Assembly (NCBI GenBank): GCA_038120095.1
Contig: JAYOKZ010000010.1
Span: 15,058-79,057 of the forward strand
Length of the DNA: 64,000 nt
From: UBA2589 sp038120095
GTDB lineage: Bacteria; Gemmatimonadota; Gemmatimonadetes; Longimicrobiales; Gaopeijiaceae
Direction: 5' to 3'
Shown: one piece after another, positions 53,919-63,527 of the stretch
How the letters are laid out: each line of letters starts with the position of its first letter
Position numbering within the stretch: the first letter of the stretch is position 1
Translations under genes and position numbers: made by a program
Notes under the pieces: model-generated
The model's database searches: none
The model's input: only the letters and a program-made list of their open reading frames with translations
Told to the model about the DNA's origin: nothing

Positions 53919-53982
53919 GACGGCAATCTGGCGTCACCCGTCGCACTGGAAAAGCGGATCCCGCGCGGGTAGGCTCGTTGGC

Positions 53983-55077
53983 ATGATCGATGATCGATGG
54001 CCCGACAGCTGGGCACCCTACATGACATGGTCGAAGCACCATGCGAAGACAGAGTGCGACCTGTCCGGATCCAACCTCCTGCCATGTACGCTCGAGGAGT
54101 TCCCCGAGGCGGCCGACGCCATGGCTCTGTATGGGCGCAACGACGACGGCTGGCCCCCGCTCGTGGAGGCGATCGCAAGCCGGTATGGAGTCGGCCATGA
54201 CCAGGTCACGACCGGCCCCGGCGGCTCCGGCGCGAACTTCCTCGCGCTCGCCGCGCTTCTGAGGCCGGGTGACACCCTCCTCGCCGAGTGGCCCGGGTAC
54301 GATCCGCACATGGGCGTCGCGCGCTTTCTCGGTGCGAAGGTGGCGACCTTCGACCGTAGCTGGAATCGCAGGTTCGGACTCGATCCCGACGCTGTCGAAG
54401 CGGCGCTGTCCCCCGGGGTCCGAGCCATCGTGCTCACCAACCTCCACAACCCGTCCGGCGTGTACGCGACACCAGAGTCCCTGGCCCGGGTGGGTGAACT
54501 GGCTCATGCCGTGGGTGCCAAGGTCGTCGTCGACGAGGTGTACCTCGATGCACTGGAGGGGATCGACTCCTCGCCTGTCGCCACTCGGGATCCGGTGTTC
54601 GTCTCGACCAACAGCCTGACCAAGTCGTACGGACTTGCAGGCGTGCGTGTCGGGTGGATGATCGCGGACCCCGCGACGACGGAGCGGGCTCTCCGCGTTC
54701 GAGATGTGGTGGATGGGGTCGGTTCGATCCCCTCGGAGTCCATCGGGACGGCCGCCTTTGAACATCTCGATCGCCTTCTCGAGCGTGCACGGGGCCTCCT
54801 GCGTCCGGGCTCGGCACGCGTGCGTGCGTTCATGGAGACCCGGTCCGACCTCGAGTGGGTGGAACCCATCGGTGGATCGGTGGCGTTCCCGCGGCTACGG
54901 AGTGCGGAAGACGCGGAGCCGTTCGTGGATTTCGCCGCGGAGCGCTTCGGAGTCGGCTTGACGCCGGGTCGACTGTTCGGGGAGCCGGCCCACTTCAGGG
55001 TGTCGGTGGCCGGTGACCCCGCCATTCTCGAGGATGGGCTCCAGCGGCTCGCTGCGGCGCTCGACGCGTGGGGCTGA
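53983..55077 (+). CDS. PLP-dependent class I/II aminotransferase
   Basis: The 364-residue fold-type I enzyme has the segments LTNLHNPSGVYA (Asn contacting PLP), VVVDEVYLD (Asp pairing with the pyridine nitrogen) and SLTKSYGLAGVRVGW, whose Lys forms the Schiff base. The C-terminal Arg that binds the substrate carboxylate is in HFRVSVAG. The family transaminates amino acids with a 2-oxo acid; the specific substrate is not clear. ATG 53983 is supported because the upstream frame overlaps the divergent nitroreductase gene. Confidence 0.9.
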   Translation: MIDDRWPDSWAPYMTWSKHHAKTECDLSGSNLLPCTLEEFPEAADAMALYGRNDDGWPPLVEAIASRYGVGHDQVTTGPGGSGANFLALAALLRPGDTLLAEWPGYDPHMGVARFLGAKVATFDRSWNRRFGLDPDAVEAALSPGVRAIVLTNLHNPSGVYATPESLARVGELAHAVGAKVVVDEVYLDALEGIDSSPVATRDPVFVSTNSLTKSYGLAGVRVGWMIADPATTERALRVRDVVDGVGSIPSESIGTAAFEHLDRLLERARGLLRPGSARVRAFMETRSDLEWVEPIGGSVAFPRLRSAEDAEPFVDFAAERFGVGLTPGRLFGEPAHFRVSVAGDPAILEDGLQRLAAALDAWG

Positions 55078-55092
55078 CGCCCTCAGCCCTCC

Positions 55093-57135
55093 TCAGCTAC
55101 CGGGCGGCAGGAAATCCGCCGCGCTCCACAGGCGCTCACTTTCGTAGTAGACCCCGTCGGTCATGACCGCAGAAACGCTGCGAAGGTTGCGAATATCCTC
55201 CAGTGGATTGCGATCGAGGATCGCGATATCCGCCTCCTTCCCGACCTCGAGCGAGCCCGTACGGTCGTCCATCCGCATCACGCGGGCAGGGACGAGGGTG
55301 ACGCTTCGCAGGGCGTCCAGGGGCGAGAAGCCCGCGAGGTCGTGATACGACTCCACTTCGAGGTAGAGATTGAACAGCGGGACCCCGTTGTCGGTACCGG
55401 CCACGACCGGGACGCCCGCGCGATGAAAGGCTCCGACCACCTCCATCGCGACCTGGACGTCCTGCTTCATCGATCGTGCCCGTGCGGAGTCCACGCCGGT
55501 CAGAAAGCGCTTGCCCTCCCATAGCTCGTAGGCGATTCGGCCTACGTCCGGTTCGACCGTCTCCAGCGATGTTCCGATCGGGAGGTTTCTCAGGATATCC
55601 AGAGAGATCGTGGGATCGAGGGCGACATCGTGCTGAACGAGGAAGCTCGCGGCCCGCTCGACCTGTCGGGCGCTGATCTCGCGGTCGAAGAGATAGAGAT
55701 CGCCGAGATCAGCGACGGATTCTTCGGGGAACAGAACGGACAGGAAGAGACCCCGATGGTTGAGCTGGTCCATGCCGAATTCGACAGCGTCCACCGTATT
55801 CCCGACCGCCCGCGGCACATGCCCGGTGACGCTCATCCCGAGACGATGCGCCTCGTCCGTCAGAGTTCGCAGAATCTCCGGCTCGATGGCCGTATAGATC
55901 TTGATCTGCCGGTAGCCCTCGTCGTGGTAGCGTGCCACGACTTCGCGAGCCTCCTCCACTGTCCGCGCACGAATGACGCCGTTCCCGGTGATCCCTGCCC
56001 CATCCGTCATTCCGGCAAGCAAGATCTCCGGGCCCATCGCTCGACCCTCGTCGATCGCATCCCGAAATGCAGTCGCGAACTCGAGCTCATTGCCGAGATC
56101 CCGGACGGTCGTGACCCCTCCGGCAAGGTACGTCGGTGCCCACTGGACCTGGTTCGCATGGGCGTGCATGTCCCACAGGCCCGGAATCAGCGTCTTGCCG
56201 GTCACATCGATGACGGCTGCGCCTTCGGGGATCCGCACATCGGAGCGAGGCCCGATTTCGCGGATTCGACCCGCTTCGACGAGGACCGTCCGGTCACGCC
56301 ACGTCACATCGCTCAGGCCGTCGACGACATTTCCGCCCACCAGAGCAGTGACCTCGACCGGATCGGGCCGGAGGGCGGCCGTGTATTCGTCGAGGGTCCT
56401 CATCTGCTCTTCGACGTGCCCCGCGATGAAGTGCGGCAGTGCCTGTTCGTACCCGCTGCGAATTGCCTCGCGGAATTGCGTATTTGCGTAGACCAGAGCG
56501 ACGAGGTCGTTGGCCTCGTTCAGCCAGACAGTGCGAAGACCCCAGTTGATGCCCTCGACCACATAGCGCTCGAGCGTCACCGCTTCGCTATCGATCGTGA
56601 CGACGTCGGTGCCCCGGTGCGTCATCACTACCTCTCCACGCGGAAGCGTCGGGGACACCTCGAGACCGCGTGCCACGTGGCGGTGATACAGCATGGCTTC
56701 GACCGCCGCCGGCACGTTGCCATGCACGGGAAAGAAGTCGGCGGAGTTGCCGACCGAGACGGGGGGTCTGTGCTTCTCCCGAACCGTCACCCCACCCGAG
56801 TCGGCAACGATTTCCAGGATGTTGGTCGTGTCGCGGTCCGAGATACGACGACTGCGGTAGAGCGACGGTGCGAGATCCATCGACAATCTGAGCTCGGTCT
56901 CCACCCCGGTGATCCTGCCGCGCTCGTTCTCACCCTGGAGGGAGCGCACGACGATGGCCTCACCGTCCGACCGCACGGTGAACGTCTCTTCGCCAATCAG
57001 TGACTGACGCCGATACATCAGGAAGGAGCCCTCGTCGTCGACCGCGCTCCACCGTGATGGACTCGGCCGACACCCCCACGCCATCACGAGGAGCGCGAGG
57101 AAGGCGAGGCGGCGGGCAGTGCGCAGCAGAGTCAT
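55093..57135 (-). CDS. Amidohydrolase-superfamily lipoprotein
   Basis: The 680-residue exported protein has a lipobox (LVMAWGC, Cys22). The N-terminal ~260 residues form a beta-rich domain without known match. The C-terminal ~400 residues are an imidazolonepropionase-like amidohydrolase barrel: metal ligands in WDMHAHANQ, GHVPRAVG and AGTDNGVP, and the composite sandwich (VDVTGKTLIPG, VGKEADIAIL). It should hydrolyse an amide or cyclic amide in the periplasm or at the outer membrane. The N-terminal extension is unusual for the family. Confidence 0.9.
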   Translation of the reverse strand: MTLLRTARRLAFLALLVMAWGCRPSPSRWSAVDDEGSFLMYRRQSLIGEETFTVRSDGEAIVVRSLQGENERGRITGVETELRLSMDLAPSLYRSRRISDRDTTNILEIVADSGGVTVREKHRPPVSVGNSADFFPVHGNVPAAVEAMLYHRHVARGLEVSPTLPRGEVVMTHRGTDVVTIDSEAVTLERYVVEGINWGLRTVWLNEANDLVALVYANTQFREAIRSGYEQALPHFIAGHVEEQMRTLDEYTAALRPDPVEVTALVGGNVVDGLSDVTWRDRTVLVEAGRIREIGPRSDVRIPEGAAVIDVTGKTLIPGLWDMHAHANQVQWAPTYLAGGVTTVRDLGNELEFATAFRDAIDEGRAMGPEILLAGMTDGAGITGNGVIRARTVEEAREVVARYHDEGYRQIKIYTAIEPEILRTLTDEAHRLGMSVTGHVPRAVGNTVDAVEFGMDQLNHRGLFLSVLFPEESVADLGDLYLFDREISARQVERAASFLVQHDVALDPTISLDILRNLPIGTSLETVEPDVGRIAYELWEGKRFLTGVDSARARSMKQDVQVAMEVVGAFHRAGVPVVAGTDNGVPLFNLYLEVESYHDLAGFSPLDALRSVTLVPARVMRMDDRTGSLEVGKEADIAILDRNPLEDIRNLRSVSAVMTDGVYYESERLWSAADFLPPGS

Positions 57136-57252
57136 GGGCGCATCGTAGGGTCTGTCGCCACCGGCGCAAACGTGGAGGCAAGACGAGGGGCCGGGCAGCG
57201 AATCGCCACCCGACCCCCTTTCTCGGTCATCCCGTCACGCGGCCCGGACGAT

Positions 57253-59271
57253 CTACTGCCCTGTCGCCAGCCCGCTCACCACGTCGGAAAGCATGCGCAC
57301 CTTCGCCGGATCCCCCGACTGGTCGGCCGCGTTGCGGATCTGTGACGCGAGACCCGACAGCGACGCCGAACGTGACGAGCCAGACGCCTGTTCCGCACCG
57401 GAGAGGGCAGCCCGCACCTCCGACGCCCAACTCCCGGAAACCGAGCGATGCCGCTCGAGCTGATCGAGGTAGGCGTGGGCCAGGACGAAGGTGTTGGGCC
57501 ACACGATCTCGGGCTGCCCCTGGGAATTGAGCTGCTCGAAGTGCACGGTATTCGACGCGTCGATCTCGTTTTGCGTCATCACCGGGCTCGGGACCAGTTC
57601 GAAGACATCCAGACCTCGAGAAATCTCCGAGCTGTAGAGGTAACCGTTGTACCAGTATACGGACCAGCTCCCACCGGCACCCATGCGCGCCGCATCCGAA
57701 GGGCCCCGATCATGGAACGCGATCTCGACCGGGTTGGTCGGGTCCGTCCAGTCGAGCAGGGAGATTCCACCCTGATACCAGGACTGTACCATGATCGTCC
57801 GGCCGGGCACCGGAATCAGCGAGCCGTTGTGTGCGACGCAGTTCTCCAGCGTCGTCTGAGCGGCGGGCATCTTGTAGTAGCTCTGGAACTCCATGTCCTC
57901 ACCTTCGATGGTGAAGATGGCGTTCGCACCCCACTCGTACGGATCGGATGCCCTGCACTTCGGTGCGCCCCCGCCTCCCCATTCGTCGGTGAACAGGATG
58001 GCACTTCCGTCGTTGTTGAAGGTCGCCGAGTGCCAGTACGAGAAGTTCGAGTCTGCCACGGCGGCAAGACGGACGGGGTCCGCCGGATCACTGATGTCGA
58101 GCAGGAGGCCATACCCCTCGCACGCGCCTCCAGCCAGACCGATCGCAGGATACACGGTGATGTCGTGGCACTGCGTCGGACCCATCTCCTCGCGTCCATC
58201 GCCTCCGCCCATCATCCGCTCCAGAAGTGTCGGCAGGTACTCGCGCAGAGCCGCACTGTCGGCCGCCGTGACGCTCGTGCCTCCACGCGCCCCCGCGATG
58301 CTGTCGAGGAGCGGCGCAGTGAACTGAGGTGGGAGCACGACCGACTGACCCATGATGTCCGCAACGAATTCGCCACGGGCAATGGCCGCTTCGACCGCCG
58401 CGAGGTCGTCAGGCGCCGGGCCGTGTGAGGGCGGAGCCACCAGATCCTCGAAGATACGCGGCGAGCTCACGATCGCGGCCGACGTCGGGTCGGCCAGAGG
58501 AACCCGAATCACCTCGATCCGGAAAAGAGCTGAGTTCGGATCCTCGTCCGGGAACAGACCCGAGCACCCCGGGAGTTCCTCAGCCGGACGCACCGGAGCA
58601 GAACCGGACACGTAGATGTAGACGTTGTCGCGATCGTTCGGATCTTCGAGCACGGTATGCGTGTGAGAGCCCCGACACGTCTGCACATTGTGGATGTAGC
58701 GTGGATTCCGGATATCGCTGATGTCGAAAATGCGGATGCCGCGAAGACGCTCCTGGCTCACGGCCCCTTCGACGCCGCCCGGTGCACAGTCGAGTCGCCC
58801 GGTCATACCCTCGCCCGACACGAAGAGCAGGTCTCCATAGACGGATACGTCGCTCTGCGACGCCGGGCACACGTACGTGATGACGGTGGTCGGCTCCGCG
58901 GGGTTCGAGACGTCCCAGATCTGTACTCCGTCGTAGTTGCCCTGAATGGCGTAATGATCCTTGAAGGCCAGATCGGAATTCGTGCGTCCCACGAACGGAT
59001 CGGGCGGTGTGCTCTTCGAGACCACACGAAGATTCCAGACCGCTTCCTCCGCATCGAAGAGGCCCGCCTCCAGTCCGACCCTCGGATCAGGGCTCGGCGG
59101 CGTGACGCTGAGCGGCGCCATCCCCATCGCCGGCGCGATGCTCGACATGAGCCCGGATGGCATGGTCGACGGGGCCGCACAGCTAGCCACAATGGCAACT
59201 CCGACGATCGCACCGAGGGCCCGCAGGCTGCGCGAGCGAGGCATGAACGTTTCGGATGGAAGAACAGGCAT
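57253..59271 (-). CDS. LVIVD-like beta-propeller lipoprotein
   Basis: The ~672-residue protein has a lipobox signal (GVAIVASCAA). The mature part repeats blades of the type VQIWDVSNPAEP, IRIFDISDIRNP, LLLDISDPADP and SLLDWTDPTNP, which is the LVIVD/choice-of-anchor propeller pattern. Cys and His residues are frequent. The C-terminal ~70 residues are helical. I chose ATG 59271, preceded by GAGG at 6 nt; a GTG at 59283 is also in frame. The role is unknown. It precedes no gene closely on its strand but follows the DUF305 gene by 33 bp. Confidence 0.82.
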   Translation of the reverse strand: MPVLPSETFMPRSRSLRALGAIVGVAIVASCAAPSTMPSGLMSSIAPAMGMAPLSVTPPSPDPRVGLEAGLFDAEEAVWNLRVVSKSTPPDPFVGRTNSDLAFKDHYAIQGNYDGVQIWDVSNPAEPTTVITYVCPASQSDVSVYGDLLFVSGEGMTGRLDCAPGGVEGAVSQERLRGIRIFDISDIRNPRYIHNVQTCRGSHTHTVLEDPNDRDNVYIYVSGSAPVRPAEELPGCSGLFPDEDPNSALFRIEVIRVPLADPTSAAIVSSPRIFEDLVAPPSHGPAPDDLAAVEAAIARGEFVADIMGQSVVLPPQFTAPLLDSIAGARGGTSVTAADSAALREYLPTLLERMMGGGDGREEMGPTQCHDITVYPAIGLAGGACEGYGLLLDISDPADPVRLAAVADSNFSYWHSATFNNDGSAILFTDEWGGGGAPKCRASDPYEWGANAIFTIEGEDMEFQSYYKMPAAQTTLENCVAHNGSLIPVPGRTIMVQSWYQGGISLLDWTDPTNPVEIAFHDRGPSDAARMGAGGSWSVYWYNGYLYSSEISRGLDVFELVPSPVMTQNEIDASNTVHFEQLNSQGQPEIVWPNTFVLAHAYLDQLERHRSVSGSWASEVRAALSGAEQASGSSRSASLSGLASQIRNAADQSGDPAKVRMLSDVVSGLATGQ

Positions 59272-59304
59272 GGTGGTCCTCACCTCGACGAATGAATGAG
59301 TGCG

Positions 59305-59988
59305 TTATGGACAGTGCCCGGACGGCATCGCGTCGAGCATGCGCTGCATGCGGGCGACCTCCGAGCGCTGATCGACCTGAATGTCCGATGCGAGCTTGAA
59401 AACAAAATCGTCCTGGGCGGCGCCATCGGTGGCGAAGAGCACATCGACCATGTCGACTGCGCCTCTGTGGTGCTGAATCATAAACGTCAGGAAGAGTCGG
59501 TCGTAGTCGCGGCCGCGCGCACCTGCGAGTTGCTCCAGCTGCTCCGGGGTCAGCATGCCCCTCATATGCATGTGCGCACCCATGACATGGCCTGACGCGT
59601 TGACCTGGGGCACCGGACGTTCACGGTCGAGAAGCCAGCGCTGCATGACGGTGATTTCATCGGTCTGAGCGTTGATGATGCGTCCGGTCAACGTCCGAAT
59701 CGACTCGCTCGCCCCGTTCTGTGGAGCCAGACCGGCCATGACGAGCGCCTGAGCGTGATGGTGGATCATGCCCGTCATGAAACGGACATCAGCTTCGTGA
59801 ACCGAGAGGAGCGCGCTGTCCGACCGGGCCCGGTACAGAGCTTCGAGCCGGGCGACATCATCCGCATCCGGCCCTGCGGTCGGCGTCATAGGAGCTGAGC
59901 CGGAGTCCGTCCGGGACGTCGCACATGCACTCGATGCGAGCACGGCGACGAGCGCCGTGACGCTTCGGGCCCAACGCGATGATCTCAC
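59305..59988 (-). CDS. DUF305-family lipoprotein
   Basis: The 227-residue product starts at GTG 59988 and has a lipobox (VLASSAC). The mature part is a DUF305 four-helix-like domain with paired histidines HHHAQA and HHRGAVDM and Met/His-rich segments (GHVMGAHMHMRGM), which suggest copper or silver binding. It is a stand-alone relative of the DUF305 domain fused to YHYH at 13300-14799. The open frame further upstream overlaps the DUF1080 gene. It is followed by the LVIVD-like protein. Confidence 0.88.
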   Translation of the reverse strand: MRSSRWARSVTALVAVLASSACATSRTDSGSAPMTPTAGPDADDVARLEALYRARSDSALLSVHEADVRFMTGMIHHHAQALVMAGLAPQNGASESIRTLTGRIINAQTDEITVMQRWLLDRERPVPQVNASGHVMGAHMHMRGMLTPEQLEQLAGARGRDYDRLFLTFMIQHHRGAVDMVDVLFATDGAAQDDFVFKLASDIQVDQRSEVARMQRMLDAMPSGHCP

Positions 59989-60013
59989 GCGATCCGTCTC
60001 GTCACCGAGTCCT

Positions 60014-60640
60014 TCACAACCGGGCCACCCTGAGATTCCTCCATCGCACCTTGATGCCACCTCCGTCGTGGATCTGCAGCGCGATGTGCCCCTGCCCCTC
60101 GCCGATGCCCTCGTCGGTGAGGTCGATCATCTGCGTTCCGTTGATCCACGTCGTCACGCGCCCGCCGACCACACGAAGCTTCATCTCGTTCCACTCGCCC
60201 ATGCGGAGTGCGGAGTCGAGCTCGGGCTCCGGCTGGATCAGCCAGCCGCGACCGTACGACTCGTAGATCCCGCCCGAGTACAGCCCGGGCGGCGCGACTT
60301 CGGCCTGCCACCCGCTGATCCTCACGCCATCGATCGTGGAACGGAAGAAGACGCCCGAGTTGCCGTCGGCTTCCTGCTTGAACTCGAGGGTGAGCTCGAA
60401 GTCGTCGTACGTGGCGTCCGTGCGCAGATAGCCGTACTCCGCATCCGGCCCGCTCTCGCAGACGAGCTCACCGTCCTCGACGTACCAGAGCTCCGTCCCG
60501 TGAATCGTCCACCCGTCGAGGTTCTCGCCGTTGAAGATCGAGAGGGCCTCCTGCCCCGCGACGGGGGCGGTGCCGAGAAGCAGAGCCACGGCTCCCAGCG
60601 GCATGGCGACGCAGGTACGGGTCGTCTTCAGGGCGCGCAT
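60014..60640 (-). CDS. DUF1080 (3-keto-glycoside hydrolase-like) protein 1
   Basis: The 208-residue exported protein has a signal peptide (PLGAVALLLGTAPVAGQ) and a concanavalin-like DUF1080 domain with the segments LSIFNGENLDGWTIHG, EFKQEADGNSGVFFRS and EWNEMKLRVVGGRVTTWING. DUF1080 proteins act on 3-keto-glycosides made by Gfo/Idh-type oxidases. Its ATG overlaps the stop of the second DUF1080 gene by 1 nt (TGATG), so they are translated together. Confidence 0.9.
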   Translation of the reverse strand: MRALKTTRTCVAMPLGAVALLLGTAPVAGQEALSIFNGENLDGWTIHGTELWYVEDGELVCESGPDAEYGYLRTDATYDDFELTLEFKQEADGNSGVFFRSTIDGVRISGWQAEVAPPGLYSGGIYESYGRGWLIQPEPELDSALRMGEWNEMKLRVVGGRVTTWINGTQMIDLTDEGIGEGQGHIALQIHDGGGIKVRWRNLRVARL

Positions 60641-61407
60641 CAGTCCATCCGCCGGATCTTCATGTTCCGATACCACACCGGCGTACCGTGGTCCTGCAGC
60701 CCGATCGAACCGGACGGCGCCCGGGCAAAGTGCTCCTCGACGGAGAACTTGCTCGCCGCGACCCAGCCCTCCCACTCGGGGGAGTAGAGGTCGTACTCGA
60801 CGGCCAGGGCGCCATTGAGCCAATGCTCGACATGGTTACCCTCCACGGTGATCCGACCGGAGTTCCACTCGCCCACCGGATTCACGATCCGCGACTCCGC
60901 GGCCTGGAGGTCATAGTTCTCCGCCGTGCGGTGCGTCCGCGGGTCCCAATCCTCCGACTCCGGATATGCCGGGTCGTCCAGCACCTGGTACTCGGCCGAG
61001 ACCTGCCACAATCCCTTGCCGTCGACTTCCTGCACCCGATAGAAGACACCGCTGTTTCCGCTGGGCCCGACCTTGAAGTCGAAGACGAGCTCGAAGTCGG
61101 TGTACTCGGCGATGGTGACGACGTCTCCGCCATCCATGTTGCCGCCTTCGGTCTGCAGCATCATCTCGCCGTCGCGGACGATCCACGTCTCGGGAAGGTC
61201 GTCACGGCCGTACCCGCGCCACTGATCGAGCGACTGCCCATCGAACAGGAGCTCCCAGCCCGCCGCCTCTTCCTCGGCGGTGAGCGTGTTGTGCGCGACG
61301 ACGGCGTCCTCCGCCTCGGGCGCCGCATCGTCCGCGGCCCCGGAGCACGCGCCGAGCAGTCCGATCAGGGCAAGCGCGCACGCGGCACGCACAGGATGAC
61401 GGTCCAT
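60640..61407 (-). CDS. DUF1080 (3-keto-glycoside hydrolase-like) lipoprotein 2
   Basis: The 255-residue product has a lipobox (LLGACSG) and a DUF1080 domain (WELLFDGQSLDQWRGYG, KVGPSGNSGVFYRV, GEWNSGRITVEGNHVEHW, GTPVWYRNMKIRR). It is a paralogue of the following gene but with a lipid anchor instead of a plain signal peptide. The ATG at 61407 overlaps the Gfo/Idh stop (TGATG). The longer frame through the Gfo/Idh gene is a shadow. Confidence 0.92.
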   Translation of the reverse strand: MDRHPVRAACALALIGLLGACSGAADDAAPEAEDAVVAHNTLTAEEEAAGWELLFDGQSLDQWRGYGRDDLPETWIVRDGEMMLQTEGGNMDGGDVVTIAEYTDFELVFDFKVGPSGNSGVFYRVQEVDGKGLWQVSAEYQVLDDPAYPESEDWDPRTHRTAENYDLQAAESRIVNPVGEWNSGRITVEGNHVEHWLNGALAVEYDLYSPEWEGWVAASKFSVEEHFARAPSGSIGLQDHGTPVWYRNMKIRRMD

Positions 61408-62771
61408 CAGAGCACCTCCATCGCGTCGGGGTCCCAGGCGACGACCTTCTCGTCGAAGTAGGAGTCGTTGCACGCGAGCGCCGGGGCGGCCGCGCGCAGT
61501 CCGAAGGTCGCGTCCTCCTCCACCGGCGTCCCATCTCGGACCCCGTTGAAGAAGTTCATGAAGTGGTCGAAGTGGGCACCCCAATAGCCGTCCTCGGCCA
61601 CGTAGACCGACTCGGCCGGCGGGAGCATCTCCTTGCGGGCCTCGAGCCCCTGCCCTGCCTCGTCCGCCTTCATCTGATTGAAGACGTCGGTCGCACCGAC
61701 CGACTTGTTGCGACGCAGCACGACCTCGGTCCACGTCACGTCCATCGCGCCCTCGTTGCCGACGAGGCGGAGGAATGTCGTGCCGGAGGTGCCGTCCACG
61801 AAGTTCACGCGGAGGGAAAGGTTGAACGCCGGGTGCGCCTCGGTCTCCGGATAGTCGAACATGCCGAGGAGTACGTCGGGGACTTCGCGTCCGTCCTTCC
61901 AGTATCGGAGCCCGCCCTGGGCCATGATCTTCCGCGGCCCCCTCGACGACGTCACGAAGTGCAGGCTCGAGAAGAGGTGCACGAAGAGGTCGCCGGAAAC
62001 GCCCGTGCCGTAGTCGCGGTAGTTGCGCCAGCGGAAGATCCGGAGCGGATCGAAGGGGCGCGAGGGAGCGTCGCCGAGGAACATGTCCCAGTCGACCGTC
62101 TCCTCGGAGCCGTCCTCCGGGATCGCGTACTGCCACGCCCCGATGGGATCGTTCCGCGCCCAGAAGCCCTCCGCGTAGTTCAGCTGCCCGATCGCCCCCT
62201 CCTCGAGGAGCTGCTTCGCCTTCTCGTTGCCGAGCGAGGACATGCCCTGGCTGCCGACCTGATACGTCTTGCCCGACTCGCGCTCGGCGCGAATCACGTC
62301 CGCCCCCTGCGCGATCTGATGCACCATCGGCTTTTCGCAGTAGACGCTGATCCCCGCCTCCAGCGCGTCGACCGAGATGCGGTGATGCCAGTGATCGGGC
62401 GTTCCACAGATGACCGCGTCGATATCGTCGCGTGCGAGGATCTCGCGGTAGTCCCTCGTCGTGAAGAGATCCGATCCATGCTGGGCACGAGCCGCTTCGA
62501 GACGTCCGTCGTAGCAGTCGGCAGCGGCGACGAGCTTCACCCCCGGAACGAGTAGCGCCGTCGACACGTCGGCCATGCCCATCCCGCCGGCGCCGATGAC
62601 GGCCAGGTTGATCTGATCGTTCGGCGAGCGGTACTGCCGGGCCATCCGCTCCGCCACGCGGCGACGGTCGTCGGCCGCGAGCAGGTGCGGCGTCGCCCCG
62701 GCGGCCAGCGCCGCAGCGCCGAGATTGCCGAGGAAGGAACGCCGGGACGGGTTGCGCGTTGAGTCGGTCAT
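61407..62771 (-). CDS. Tat-exported Gfo/Idh/MocA-family oxidoreductase
   Basis: The 454-residue protein has a twin-arginine signal (SRRSFLGNLGAAALAAG), a Rossmann domain (AVIGAGGMGMADV), the Gfo/Idh motif EKPMVHQ with its catalytic Lys, and the C-terminal alpha/beta domain. Export folded through Tat suggests tightly bound NAD(P) in the periplasm. It should oxidise a sugar or glycoside at C3, giving the keto sugars on which DUF1080 proteins act. It is the first gene of the three-gene unit. ATG 62771 starts the Tat signal. Confidence 0.93.
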   Translation of the reverse strand: MTDSTRNPSRRSFLGNLGAAALAAGATPHLLAADDRRRVAERMARQYRSPNDQINLAVIGAGGMGMADVSTALLVPGVKLVAAADCYDGRLEAARAQHGSDLFTTRDYREILARDDIDAVICGTPDHWHHRISVDALEAGISVYCEKPMVHQIAQGADVIRAERESGKTYQVGSQGMSSLGNEKAKQLLEEGAIGQLNYAEGFWARNDPIGAWQYAIPEDGSEETVDWDMFLGDAPSRPFDPLRIFRWRNYRDYGTGVSGDLFVHLFSSLHFVTSSRGPRKIMAQGGLRYWKDGREVPDVLLGMFDYPETEAHPAFNLSLRVNFVDGTSGTTFLRLVGNEGAMDVTWTEVVLRRNKSVGATDVFNQMKADEAGQGLEARKEMLPPAESVYVAEDGYWGAHFDHFMNFFNGVRDGTPVEEDATFGLRAAAPALACNDSYFDEKVVAWDPDAMEVL

Positions 62772-62916
62772 GCCATCTCCTGATGTAGTCGGCTCACAAT
62801 GCGCCGCGGGATAAGCCACCGCCAGCGCTCGAAGACCGCCCGGGAATCGGAAGCTTCCGGGGAGAACGCGTTCGAACGCGGTTCCGTCATCACCCCGTCC
62901 ATGCCAGGGGGCAGCA

Positions 62917-63390
62917 ATGAACAAGGAAGTCAGGGAATTCGCAGGACTCCTCGCGCTCGTCGCGAGTCTGATCTTCGTGGGACTCGAGATGCGCCAGAAC
63001 ACGAACATGATGCGGGCGCAAATTCGCAACTCCATGAGCGAGAACACTATGACCTATCTCGGATGGCAGGCGACTTCGCCCGCCCTCGCCGATGTCATGG
63101 TCAAGGCGAGGCTCGAAGGCGAGATCGCGCTGACATCCGGCGAAGAGCGCCAGATGCGACCGTTCGTCAGCGCTCAAATTCGTGAATGGGAGAATTCCTT
63201 CTACCAGAACACATTGGGGCTCTTCACGGACATGGAGTTCCAGGCTCGGGTCGCGACGTGGCGATACCGACTGAAGACATCTCCAGACAGCGCGCTCTTT
63301 CTCGGCACGTGGACGCGAACGAAGCAGCGCTACGTCGAGGATTTTCAGGATGAGGTCGACCGGGTGATCCGCGAGGCTTCCGGCCCGTGA
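62917..63390 (+). CDS. Small membrane-anchored protein, 157 aa
   Basis: The product starts with a short cytoplasmic stretch and one membrane helix (FAGLLALVASLIFVGLEM), followed by RQNTNMMRAQIRNS and a soluble helical domain of ~110 residues with several Trp and Arg. The segment LIFVGLEMRQNT recurs in many marine bacterial proteins of unknown function. It is divergent from the Gfo/Idh gene, with 145 bp between the starts. No function can be given. Confidence 0.75.
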   Translation: MNKEVREFAGLLALVASLIFVGLEMRQNTNMMRAQIRNSMSENTMTYLGWQATSPALADVMVKARLEGEIALTSGEERQMRPFVSAQIREWENSFYQNTLGLFTDMEFQARVATWRYRLKTSPDSALFLGTWTRTKQRYVEDFQDEVDRVIREASGP

Positions 63391-63527
63391 CATGGGCGGG
63401 ATCCCGAGGGCCAACAGGTTGGCGACAACGGTCCTTCACCCTTTGACATGGGCACGTCCATCACCAAAGATCGCGGCTCGCGTACCCTGCTCTCGATGAC
63501 GCCCGCCCGACGCCACACGGCCTGTCC

